Shown in pieces: positions 48,141-56,141 of a DNA stretch of 58,390 nucleotides (position 1 is the first letter of the stretch; each line of letters opens with the position of its first letter). The DNA comes from Patescibacteria group bacterium (GTDB lineage Bacteria > Patescibacteriota > WWE3 > JAUXAW01 > JAYEID01): contig JAYEID010000014.1 of the NCBI GenBank assembly GCA_034659915.1, positions 1 through 58,390 on the forward strand, read 5' to 3'. The notes below the pieces were generated by a model. It saw only the letters and a program-made list of their open reading frames with translations, was not told the DNA's origin and did no database searches. Position numbers and translations under genes: made by a program.

Positions 48141-49595
48141 GAATTTTGAAAATCCAGACCGCCCCCAGTTGACAACAGTTAAGACAAAGGCAACTAAACC
48201 TCCAGCCATTAACAGTGTTAAAAAGCGACCCTTTTGTACAGTATGCAAAGCCAATAAACCACAAATAAAGGTAAGAGCCCAATAAAATAAAGCTACTTGT
48301 TTTTGGCTTAATCCTATTTTCAACAAATGGTGATGAAAATGGGCAGAGTCCCCCCACACTGGCGAAGTTCCTTTCAAGACTCTTCTAAAAATAGCAACTA
48401 CAGCATCTAGAGTAGGTACCAGCAAAACCAGCACAGATGTAGCAACTTTTGCTGTAGATAAAATAGACAAAGCTGCAATAATAAGCCCACAAGAAGTTGC
48501 ACCAAACCCCCAAAGAATTTTAGAAGGGTGCCAACTAACTGGCAACAAACCTAAGGCAGCACCCCCAGCAACAGCAAACAAAACAGCAGTTCGTACCTGC
48601 ATAAGGTCTCCGTTAGCAACACGTAAAGATATTAGACTTAAGAAAATGCAAGTTAAAAATACAATTCCCGAAAACTGTCCATCTACACCATTTGACCAGG
48701 AAAGCATATTCATGACCCAAACAATCCAAAGAATGGCAACCAAACTAGCTAAAATAAAAATACTATGCTGTCCAAAAAAATTAACTGTAACCTGCAAAGC
48801 ATCCAAGCGCACCACACCACCTAATGGATTACGAAAAAAAGGCACGCTTACGCCAAAGGATACTACTACCAAAGCTGCTAAAATTTCAGAAAGCAGCCTC
48901 ACATAAGGATTAATTTCACGGAATTTTCCAGAAGCCCCCCGATCATCAATAACACCAATAACTGCCATCAAAATAGCTCCTAGCCAAATACCAAGTAACT
49001 TGGTATCTACAGGCACCACTAGGAAAGAAATAGCAATAAATGCGAGTAGAAATGCCAAAGAACCAGCGCGAGGCAAAGACCTCTTGTGCAAGATTGCAGG
49101 ATGCCTATGCTGAGTAGGATCATCGACAGCACCCAAAGTATTTGCAAAGATTTTCACAGCAGGAGTTAATAAATACGAAACTGCAAAAGAAGCTGAACCT
49201 GCCAAGAACAAGCGCCCTCCAACAGTGATTTGGTAAGAAGATGCAACATTCACAACAATACGAGCCAAGGAGACGAGGAAAGCAACTTGGGTAGCTGTTG
49301 CCAACAACACCACAGCAAGAACCAAATCTAACTCACGGTTATTCCAAAGAACATTGATAAAAACTAAGTTTAGCAAAAGGACACTAGTGGCTATTATGGG
49401 AAAAAGATACAAAAGTGATACAGAAACAAGTTGCGAGCTACCCCAAGGTTGGCTATAAAAAAACGGTATCTGCTCTGGCATCACACTGGAAAAGTTTACA
49501 ACCAATCCCCACAGTAACCACACAAGTAATAAATTAACAACCAACCATACTTTTCCTTTTCGGGTTTTTAAAAATTTGGAGGTTAAAAAATTCAT
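48108..49595 (-). CDS. MraY/WecA-family phosphosugar transferase with extra N-terminal membrane module
   Basis: 495 aa. The C-terminal about 340 residues are the family: DDPTQHRHPAILHKRSLPRAG, the catalytic VIGVIDDRGASGK, NMLSWSNGVDGQFSG and the cytoplasmic HFHHHLLKIG loop. They make polyprenyl-diphosphate-linked HexNAc, the first step of glycan synthesis. The N-terminal about 130 residues (VMPEQIPFFYSQPWGSSQLV plus four helices) look like a DUF1648-like small membrane protein fused in front. The ATG of the next gene downstream overlaps with coupling to GT39 upstream (4 nt). Confidence 0.85.
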   Translation of the reverse strand: MNFLTSKFLKTRKGKVWLVVNLLLVWLLWGLVVNFSSVMPEQIPFFYSQPWGSSQLVSVSLLYLFPIIATSVLLLNLVFINVLWNNRELDLVLAVVLLATATQVAFLVSLARIVVNVASSYQITVGGRLFLAGSASFAVSYLLTPAVKIFANTLGAVDDPTQHRHPAILHKRSLPRAGSLAFLLAFIAISFLVVPVDTKLLGIWLGAILMAVIGVIDDRGASGKFREINPYVRLLSEILAALVVVSFGVSVPFFRNPLGGVVRLDALQVTVNFFGQHSIFILASLVAILWIVWVMNMLSWSNGVDGQFSGIVFLTCIFLSLISLRVANGDLMQVRTAVLFAVAGGAALGLLPVSWHPSKILWGFGATSCGLIIAALSILSTAKVATSVLVLLVPTLDAVVAIFRRVLKGTSPVWGDSAHFHHHLLKIGLSQKQVALFYWALTFICGLLALHTVQKGRFLTLLMAGGLVAFVLTVVNWGRSGFSKFLFWKDKQDNC

Positions 49596-50899
49596 AGCTG
49601 TAAATCTTTACAAACATCAGCAGTACAAACAAAAACATTTTCCCTTTCTATATAAAAGTACTCACCTTGGGGGAGGTTATCAAGAACTTCCTTACTTTCA
49701 AGAAGAGCCTCTCCAGCATAAGTAACTACACCAGAAGAAAGTACATAGATACTAGGAACAGAGTCGAAAATACGGTTTGCGTAATATTTAACCTGATAAA
49801 AATCCAAAATTGTTCCGCACACCAAAGGTTCACCACTACTCACAGCAGCAATACGCTCAATGTGGTTTCTTATATCTAACTTATGCGGATTTTTAAAAAT
49901 TTGTGCATTTAAGTACAAAAAGGAACTCAAAGTACACGCGAAAAACAACAAAGATAAGCGAGCCGGCACCATTTTACCTATCAATACCGCCATGAAGATA
50001 CTAATGGGCACTACAACAAAGATAAGGTACCGTAATACAAAAAGTGGCACTGCAACCCACGAAACTAGCAATGTTAAAAAGACAGGAGCCACTATAAAAA
50101 GGACTATAGCTACAGACACACGCGCTTCCTCAATCTTCAAAATAAAAAACCGATAAAAAACAACTAAGACTGCCAAATAAAAAATTAGACCAATTGCAAA
50201 CCTAGAATTGAAGCTAGTAACAGCACCGTCTAGCAAAATCTCACCAAAAAATGTAAACACGTGCTTCCAACTTGGACTCTCAATCCAAAAGTTAGAATAG
50301 ATGTTACCTACCTGCCCAACCACTGCAACCAACCATGGAATGTAACCAACAAAAATAGCAAATAAAGACAGTAGCAGCGGCTTTACGTGTTCTTTTGCAT
50401 TTTTACAAAGAATAAGAAATGCAAATAACTCAGATATCAAAGCAACAACCATGAAATTATGAGTATATAAGCCCAAGACAGTTACTAAACTAAAAAGAAC
50501 CCAACTGTTAGAAATTAGAAAATAAAAACTCAAGCACACTAGAAATGCTAACAGCGTATACATACGAGCTTCAAAAGCGTAATAAAATAAAAAGGGGTTA
50601 CACAAGGCAAGAATAGCTGCAAAACCACTAATTCGTTTTGAATACAATCTACTAGTTACCAAAAACACTCCTATACCAGTAAGAACAAGAAAAAGTGTGG
50701 AGAGGGATCTTACTCCAATTTCACCACTCCCAAAAAGATTTATCCAACCAGATAAAACCACATAGTATAGAGGAGGGTTAAAATCATTAATAGTAACCTC
50801 AAGTAATTGGGAAAAAGGAAGCCCACTAAGAATTACTGAAAAAGCCTCATCCCGCCAAAGACTCTGCGTCATGATGTTAGGAGCGATTTTTAAAAACAT
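49592..50899 (-). CDS. Glycosyltransferase family 39-like (ArnT/PMT type)
   Basis: 435 aa. The catalytic-type acidic motif is SLWRDEAFSV (about 13-22), followed by FNPPLYYVVLSGWINLFG and about nine helices, then a soluble C-terminal domain (IRNHIERIAAVSSGEPLVCG). Such enzymes move a sugar from a polyprenyl phosphate to an outer acceptor. The usual first membrane helix before the WRDEA motif is missing, and an in-frame TAG just upstream prevents a longer start. It overlaps the MraY-like gene by 4 nt. Confidence 0.85.
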   Translation of the reverse strand: MFLKIAPNIMTQSLWRDEAFSVILSGLPFSQLLEVTINDFNPPLYYVVLSGWINLFGSGEIGVRSLSTLFLVLTGIGVFLVTSRLYSKRISGFAAILALCNPFLFYYAFEARMYTLLAFLVCLSFYFLISNSWVLFSLVTVLGLYTHNFMVVALISELFAFLILCKNAKEHVKPLLLSLFAIFVGYIPWLVAVVGQVGNIYSNFWIESPSWKHVFTFFGEILLDGAVTSFNSRFAIGLIFYLAVLVVFYRFFILKIEEARVSVAIVLFIVAPVFLTLLVSWVAVPLFVLRYLIFVVVPISIFMAVLIGKMVPARLSLLFFACTLSSFLYLNAQIFKNPHKLDIRNHIERIAAVSSGEPLVCGTILDFYQVKYYANRIFDSVPSIYVLSSGVVTYAGEALLESKEVLDNLPQGEYFYIERENVFVCTADVCKDLQL

Positions 50900-50914
50900 A
50901 GTAAACTAAAAAAC

Positions 50915-52423
50915 TTAAATTTTTTCCGTAACCCAGTATTCTAAACGCTTACCTAACATCAGGCGAGTGTGAGAATCTAATCCGGGAAGAGTAGTCATAA
51001 ATAATGTAGCAATAGGCATAAGAAACCACTGCAAATAATGTGCTGGCAACTGCCACCAACGGATGCTTTCTGGACGCGGGGGGCGCAACGCGCTATCCAA
51101 AAGAATTACAGCACCCAACCCCAAAAGGGAAAATGCTAGCAATGTTTGAGAAACACCCATCAAATTTTGCCCCAGTGTAGTCTGAGCAAACACTGGATTT
51201 AAAAGAGGTGGCAAGTTTGCACCCAAAGTAATTAAAAACCAATTTGTAGACCAGAGCACGTGGCTCTCAATAAGCTTAAAAATCCTTAAGGACCTTTCAG
51301 CAAGGGGTATTTCAGGGTGTTTTAAGAATTGAACCATAGCATAAGGAATATCAGAAGCACCCCAGGCATGCCGCTTGCACTGTTTATAGCGGTTTACAAG
51401 AGATTTAAAATATGTATTCCCTTCTGGAGCATCTACGCTAGTTGGAAGGAAAATAGGTTTTACTTCCACTTGTCCTTGAAAGTTAAAAAAGCATTGGAGA
51501 AAAATATGCCAATCCTCGGGAATAATGTCCGTATCCCAATAACCTACTTCATGAATCATTTTAAAACTAGTTGAATAACAAGAATAATTAAAAAATAATT
51601 GCGTTGGCTCCTGCAAATCAGATACATGAATAATATTACCCAAAATACCAATTATCCGAATGAAAGCCGGGACTTCCCAAATATTGTTGTACCAAAAGAT
51701 GGGTGACTGCCAAAACCTGCAGTAACGGTCTGAGTCTTTTGCAAACTCATATGTAAGTGCCTCAAAATACTTAGGATGAAATTGTCCATCCGCGTCGCAA
51801 GAGGTAAGAGTAACATTACTCAAATCTATACCCTCATCAGCAAGCTTTTCACGGGCTCTCTGTGCTGCCCAGGCCATGTTAGACGCCTTTCCCACTACTT
51901 CCCCCACCAAATTATCAGGATGGAAAGTTGTCCATAAGTTACCAAATTTATCTTTATACCTGCTTTCCAAAATCTGGGCGGTTTTCCGGGAATCCGCAAC
52001 CCGTTCTTCCATAGCTAACACAACAAAAATTTTAGAATTATCCAAAGTCTGATTCGCTAAAGCATCCAAATTTGCAGCCAACACATTTACAGGCTCCCCT
52101 GCATTTGGAATTATAACTACGTGTCGAATAGCATCCCAATCCAGAACTTCATTTGGTTGTTCCTTATAGTAAAGACCTTGCCAATCACAATCTTCTGACT
52201 TTTTTATACAGCTATAACCACTTATCCCGTAAACCACAAGTTTTAGTGACCGGTACAGCCAGTAGACATTAAAACCAATAATAAAATAAGAAACCCATCG
52301 GGGTATTATAAGAGAACCTAAAACTGGGAATAAGATAACAGCCCAAATAACAAAACCGGGTACAATTTCAAAAGTACGTTTAATACTTTCCTCATGTTTT
52401 TCTGCAAACTTACGTACCATCAT
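50915..52423 (-). CDS. Membrane-bound glycosyltransferase family 2
   Basis: 502 aa. Two N-terminal helices are followed by a GT-A domain with HVVIIPNAGEPVNVLAANLDALANQ and the metal-binding TSCDADGQFHPKY. The acceptor site EDWHIFL and QCKRHAWGASD (a QxxRW-like region) follow, then three or four C-terminal helices. The layout resembles processive synthases of the cellulose/hyaluronan type but could make short glycans. First gene of the GT2-GT39-MraY run on the minus strand. Confidence 0.88.
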   Translation of the reverse strand: MMVRKFAEKHEESIKRTFEIVPGFVIWAVILFPVLGSLIIPRWVSYFIIGFNVYWLYRSLKLVVYGISGYSCIKKSEDCDWQGLYYKEQPNEVLDWDAIRHVVIIPNAGEPVNVLAANLDALANQTLDNSKIFVVLAMEERVADSRKTAQILESRYKDKFGNLWTTFHPDNLVGEVVGKASNMAWAAQRAREKLADEGIDLSNVTLTSCDADGQFHPKYFEALTYEFAKDSDRYCRFWQSPIFWYNNIWEVPAFIRIIGILGNIIHVSDLQEPTQLFFNYSCYSTSFKMIHEVGYWDTDIIPEDWHIFLQCFFNFQGQVEVKPIFLPTSVDAPEGNTYFKSLVNRYKQCKRHAWGASDIPYAMVQFLKHPEIPLAERSLRIFKLIESHVLWSTNWFLITLGANLPPLLNPVFAQTTLGQNLMGVSQTLLAFSLLGLGAVILLDSALRPPRPESIRWWQLPAHYLQWFLMPIATLFMTTLPGLDSHTRLMLGKRLEYWVTEKI

Positions 52424-52472
52424 AACAAGGTTATTGTACGACGAACCCTAACAAGATTCAAATTAAAGCTGC

Positions 52473-53882
52473 TTAAATCCTAGGAAAAATAGGTTCTGCT
52501 GCTTTAATGCCAGGTCCCTGGAATTGCTCTTCAATCTTTCTAGCAGCTATGGGAATAAAAGGTCGAACTAACAAAGCTATTTCCCTAATTTCAGAAACTA
52601 AGTGGGAAAGAATATCTTCTAGGTCGCTTTGCTGCTCTTTCTCTCCTAAATAATTCCAAGGTTTCTTCTTAGTAATATAGGCATTAGCAGCACTTATCCT
52701 TTGCCAAACCAACTCCAAATACAAATTATATCTAAAACTGCCCATTGCTTGTGCAAGATCCGGAGTCAGAACATCTTGCAAGGACTTCTGGCCCGGCTTT
52801 ATTTCCACTCCTGCCTTGTCGCAAAGCGTAGCTACACGAGAAACCAAATTCCCCAAGCCATGAGCCAAATTAGAATTATAAACACTTTCTAAATGATCTA
52901 AAGAAAGATTTCCATCCTCGGGCAAACTCATACTGCGGCATAAGTAATAGCGAATTGCATCAGATCCAAACTCCTCTGCAAGCTGACTTGGGCGAATTAC
53001 ATTACCCAATGATTTGCTTATCTTTCGCCCTTCTAAACTTAAGAACCCATGAGCATATACAATCTTAGGTAACACATACCCAGCAGACTTTAGCATTGCA
53101 GGCCACAAGACAGCGTGCCAAAAAAGGTTATCCTTACCCAAAAAGTGAACATCAGCAGGCCAAAACCCCTCTGGAGCCCCCGAAAAGTAATTGATCAAAG
53201 CATCAAACCATACGTATATGGTATGTGCGTTATCTCCAGGAACGGGAATACCCCATTCAACAGAAGGACGGGAGATGGGAATATCTTCCAGCCCCTGATT
53301 TAAAAATGCTACTATTTCTTTTCGTCGCGTTCCCGGCTGAACAAACTCTGGATTTTTATCAATATAACTCTTAAGGAAATCCTCGTACTTTGAAAGTCTA
53401 AAAAAATAATTCTCTTCTGTAAGCTCTTGCAAATCCAATTCAGGATGATAAGGACAAGCCCCTTCAACCAGGTCTTTTTCAGTAATAAAGCGCTCGCAAC
53501 CTGGACAGTAAATTCCAGTATACTTATCTAAATAAATATCACCCTGGTTATCTATCTTTTTCCAAAAATCAACTACAGTTTGTATATGATCTTTGTCCGT
53601 AGTCCGAATATAACGATCAAAAGATATGTTTATACTTGCTAATTGCTCCTGATCCTGACGACTAATTTTATCTGCCCATTGTTCAAAACTAACATTATGT
53701 TCCCGAGCTGACTTCTCTGCCTTCCCACCGTGTTCATCCACACCAGTAAGAAAAAAAACCTCATCCCCTAAAGCCCTGTGATAGCGCGCTAGAACATCAG
53801 CAGCAACTTTTTGGTAAGCATGCCCAATATGCAAAACATCATCTATATAATCTATTGCTGTAGTTACGTAAAACTTGCTCAA
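52473..53882 (-). CDS. metG: Methionyl-tRNA synthetase
   Basis: 469 aa from TTG 53882 (TTG 53891 is also open). HIGH motif HIGHAYQK, zinc-knuckle CPGCERFITEKDLVEGACPYHP, and KMSKS variant KISKSLG are present, with the anticodon-binding helical domain behind. It lacks the C-terminal tRNA-binding (EMAP-like) domain of longer MetRS. No ATG exists near the conserved start, so a TTG start is needed. An extended -10 (TGCTAATAT) ends about 9 nt before it, so it is possibly leaderless. Confidence 0.96.
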   Translation of the reverse strand: MSKFYVTTAIDYIDDVLHIGHAYQKVAADVLARYHRALGDEVFFLTGVDEHGGKAEKSAREHNVSFEQWADKISRQDQEQLASINISFDRYIRTTDKDHIQTVVDFWKKIDNQGDIYLDKYTGIYCPGCERFITEKDLVEGACPYHPELDLQELTEENYFFRLSKYEDFLKSYIDKNPEFVQPGTRRKEIVAFLNQGLEDIPISRPSVEWGIPVPGDNAHTIYVWFDALINYFSGAPEGFWPADVHFLGKDNLFWHAVLWPAMLKSAGYVLPKIVYAHGFLSLEGRKISKSLGNVIRPSQLAEEFGSDAIRYYLCRSMSLPEDGNLSLDHLESVYNSNLAHGLGNLVSRVATLCDKAGVEIKPGQKSLQDVLTPDLAQAMGSFRYNLYLELVWQRISAANAYITKKKPWNYLGEKEQQSDLEDILSHLVSEIREIALLVRPFIPIAARKIEEQFQGPGIKAAEPIFPRI

Positions 53883-53996
53883 AGTATACAAATATTAGCA
53901 CAAAAGTGACAAATATCCACCAAAAAACCTGCTATAATAATTCAAGAACCATTTCAGTACAAAACATAAAGATTAGTGAGGAGGGAGGTTTTTCAC

Positions 53997-54305
53997 ATGC
54001 AGTACCAAGAATTAAGGAAAAAGCAGCTACGCCAGATTAGAGAAAAGCTAGAAAGAGACCTAAATACCCTTGATATAACCCTTAAATACAAACCACCTAC
54101 TGAATCTGAACCAGCACACATTACTATAATAGTTAGGGAGAAAGGACAAAACAAAGAAACAACGGTTGAATTCAGCTTTGAACTACTTAAAAGGTTAGGC
54201 TTGAAAGAGCACCCACTGGAACGCAAGTTTGAACCAGAATCCTTTACCTGGGAATCTGTAATCCAATTAATACAAACTATGCACAATCTGCAAAAGCAAC
54301 CCTAG
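53997..54305 (+). CDS. Hypothetical protein, 102 aa
   Basis: The start is ATG 53997, with GGAGGGAGG 8 nt upstream; the frame opens earlier at a GTG that overlaps that site. The product is soluble: a basic N-terminal helix (QELRKKQLRQIREKLERDL) is followed by a beta-rich part (ITLKYKPPT, HITIIVREKGQNKETTVEFS) and a C-terminal helix. No family is recognised. A weak hairpin CCCTAGT/ACTAGGG (54300-54306, 54328-54334) follows the gene. Confidence 0.65.
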   Translation: MQYQELRKKQLRQIREKLERDLNTLDITLKYKPPTESEPAHITIIVREKGQNKETTVEFSFELLKRLGLKEHPLERKFEPESFTWESVIQLIQTMHNLQKQP

Positions 54306-54407
54306 TACTGGTAAAGCTCAAGCCCCCACTAGGGTTGCACATCTATTCATGCTACTATTAAAAGTAATGTTAATTTCTTCACGCTAAAAGAACTTCTACC
54401 ACTACCT

Positions 54408-55151
54408 ATGAAAGATCAAAAAGTTAGTTGTATTATTCCTGTCTACAACGAAGAAAAAACAGTTGCAAAGGTAGTAGACCTAGCTCTAAAAACACCTCAA
54501 ATTGGGGAGCTTATTGTTGTCAACGATGGCTCTACCGATAATAGCATCCAAAACCTTACTCAATTTAAAGACCAAATTAAAATTATCAATCTTGAAAAAA
54601 ACCATGGCAAAGGCTACGCTATAGCACAAGGAATAAGGAAAGCTAAACTTCCCTACATACTCTTACTAGATGCAGATCTAATTAATTTAAAACCTTTTCA
54701 CATTTCTTCAATCATAAACCCTGTTTTGGAGCAAGATGTAAAAATGTCTGTGGGTGACGTTCTTTCTAATGGTGTACCTCTATACTCATTCCTCTGGCAA
54801 TTCAGCGGTCAACGCTGCCTCCCCAAAAAAGAAATTAAACCTCTCCTAAAAAAGATTGAGCAAACAAATTACGCTATGGAAATTATTTTAAACGAAGCAT
54901 TTCGCGATAGCACTGTGGTAGTGCCTCTACCAAGTACTAAACAGTTGCGGGTTAAAAAACACGAAAAGGACCGAAACGCTTTTTTAGGATCTACTGGATT
55001 TATCTCTGGAATTTTGGAAATTTCCCAAAGTATAGTTGCACACAAGAGCAAGGAATATCAACAAAAGTTCAATGAAGACTTAGTCAAAAGTATAGCTACT
55101 TATCTAAATATAAATGCCCAAAAGCTAAAAGATTTTATCCAAAAATTTTAA
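54408..55151 (+). CDS. Glycosyltransferase family 2 (polyprenyl-phosphate sugar transferase type)
   Basis: 247 aa. GT-A signature VSCIIPVYNEEKTVAKVVDLAL, VVNDGSTDNS and LLLDADLINLKP with the DxD metal site are present. The C-terminal half differs from textbook dolichyl-phosphate mannose synthases. A close paralog lies just downstream (55398-56127), sharing DGxSTDxT/S and LDGDLINL. The product could be a soluble nucleotide-sugar transferase for lipid carriers. It is separated from that paralog by the T-box-like leader. Confidence 0.85.
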   Translation: MKDQKVSCIIPVYNEEKTVAKVVDLALKTPQIGELIVVNDGSTDNSIQNLTQFKDQIKIINLEKNHGKGYAIAQGIRKAKLPYILLLDADLINLKPFHISSIINPVLEQDVKMSVGDVLSNGVPLYSFLWQFSGQRCLPKKEIKPLLKKIEQTNYAMEIILNEAFRDSTVVVPLPSTKQLRVKKHEKDRNAFLGSTGFISGILEISQSIVAHKSKEYQQKFNEDLVKSIATYLNINAQKLKDFIQKF

Positions 55152-55175
55152 GAAAAACTGCTCCTGCAAAAAATA

Positions 55176-55397
55176 TTGCAACAAACCCAGCTAAATGCTA
55201 TCCTTAAAGGGATATACTGCAAAAACGTTGAGCCTTAGCAGTCACTATGGCTATCCTTATAAGGATACGTTGAGGAAAGAACCCCAAAGGGACAGTAAAA
55301 TCCTCCGGATATATGGTCCGTAAACCATAAAAATGAGCGTAGTAAGGTTGGTACCGTCCTTGTAATTCAGGGCCCTTGCATAAAGCAAGGGTTTTTT
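55176..55397 (+). promoter_or_regulatory. T-box-like leader before GT2-valS, with promoter
   Basis: Promoter TTGCAA (55176-55181), 17-bp spacer, TATCCT (55199-55204). The leader of about 187 nt has hairpins TATGGT/ACCATA (about 55306-55328) and, before the terminator, AAGG-UUGGUACC-GUCC (55344-55359). The antiterminator would pair GUCC with GGGC (55370-55373) and AAGG with CCTT (55374-55377), exposing a UGGU bulge (55349-55352) that matches an uncharged A73-CCA end. The competing terminator uses the same CCCTTGC. Valyl-tRNA (A73) and downstream valS fit. A clear specifier stem was not resolved by eye. Confidence 0.6.
55373..55397 (+). terminator. Terminator of the T-box-like leader
   Basis: Stem CCCTTGC (55373-55379), loop ATAAA, GCAAGGG (55385-55391), then six T (55392-55397). 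The T-run touches the ATG of the next gene at 55398. GCAAGGG could also serve as that gene's Shine-Dalgarno, so the hairpin may control both transcription and translation. Confidence 0.9.
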
Positions 55398-56127
55398 ATG
55401 TTACAACACCAATTGACTGTATCTGTTATCATACCTGCATATAATGAAGAAGCCACCATCACAACTGTAGTGGGTACTGCTTTAAAAAGTGACTTAGTAG
55501 CAGAAGTACTAGTAATTAATGACAGCTCAACAGATAAAACAAGTGAAGTGCTACCCAAAAACAGGAAGAAGGTGCGTCTGCTGACCAACAATCAGAATAG
55601 TGGCAAGGGCTACAGCCTTTACCGCGGTTTTAAAAATGCAAAAAGCCCAGTTGTAGTTTGCCTAGATGGAGATCTAATAAACCTAACAAAAGACCACATC
55701 CAAAAACTAGTACAACCAATCTTAAAAAAAAAAAGAGGCTGATCTAACTCTTGGGAAAATGCATTTTAACAGGTGGGATAATATTTACCAAAAAATAGCA
55801 CCACAATTGATTGAAAAATATAAAAATAACTACACACTACTCATAAGTGGGCAAAGAGCTGCCCAGCGTAAGGAACTACTAAAAATAAAAGACTTGAAAA
55901 CCTTAAGGTACGGAGCTGACTTAAAAATAACAGACCATTTTCTTTCACGTAACAAAAAGGTTAAAAGCGTAAACCTAGAGAACTTATACCATGTAAATAA
56001 AACCGAAAAATGGGGGCTGCAGGGTGTTAGTAAGGACCTTAATATGTGGAAAGATATTATTGAAACTGCGTTGGATACAAACACTGAAAAACTCCTAACG
56101 CAAGGTTATAAGAAAATAAAGTCATAA
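55398..56127 (+). pseudogene. Glycosyltransferase family 2, frameshifted at a run of 11 A
   Basis: The first frame (55398-55742) gives VSVIIPAYNEEATI, VINDSSTDKTSEV and CLDGDLINLTKDHIQ, ending PILKKKRG and TGA. The second frame (about 55732-56127) continues EADLTLGKMHFNRWDNIYQKI to the end, so together they make a full GT2 of about 242 aa, parallel to the gene at 54408. The break is at the A-run 55724-55734. Ten instead of eleven A would restore the frame. Polymerase slippage on such runs is common, so function may persist; a sequencing indel is also possible. Confidence 0.75.
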
Positions 56128-56141
56128 AAAAATAGAAAAAA

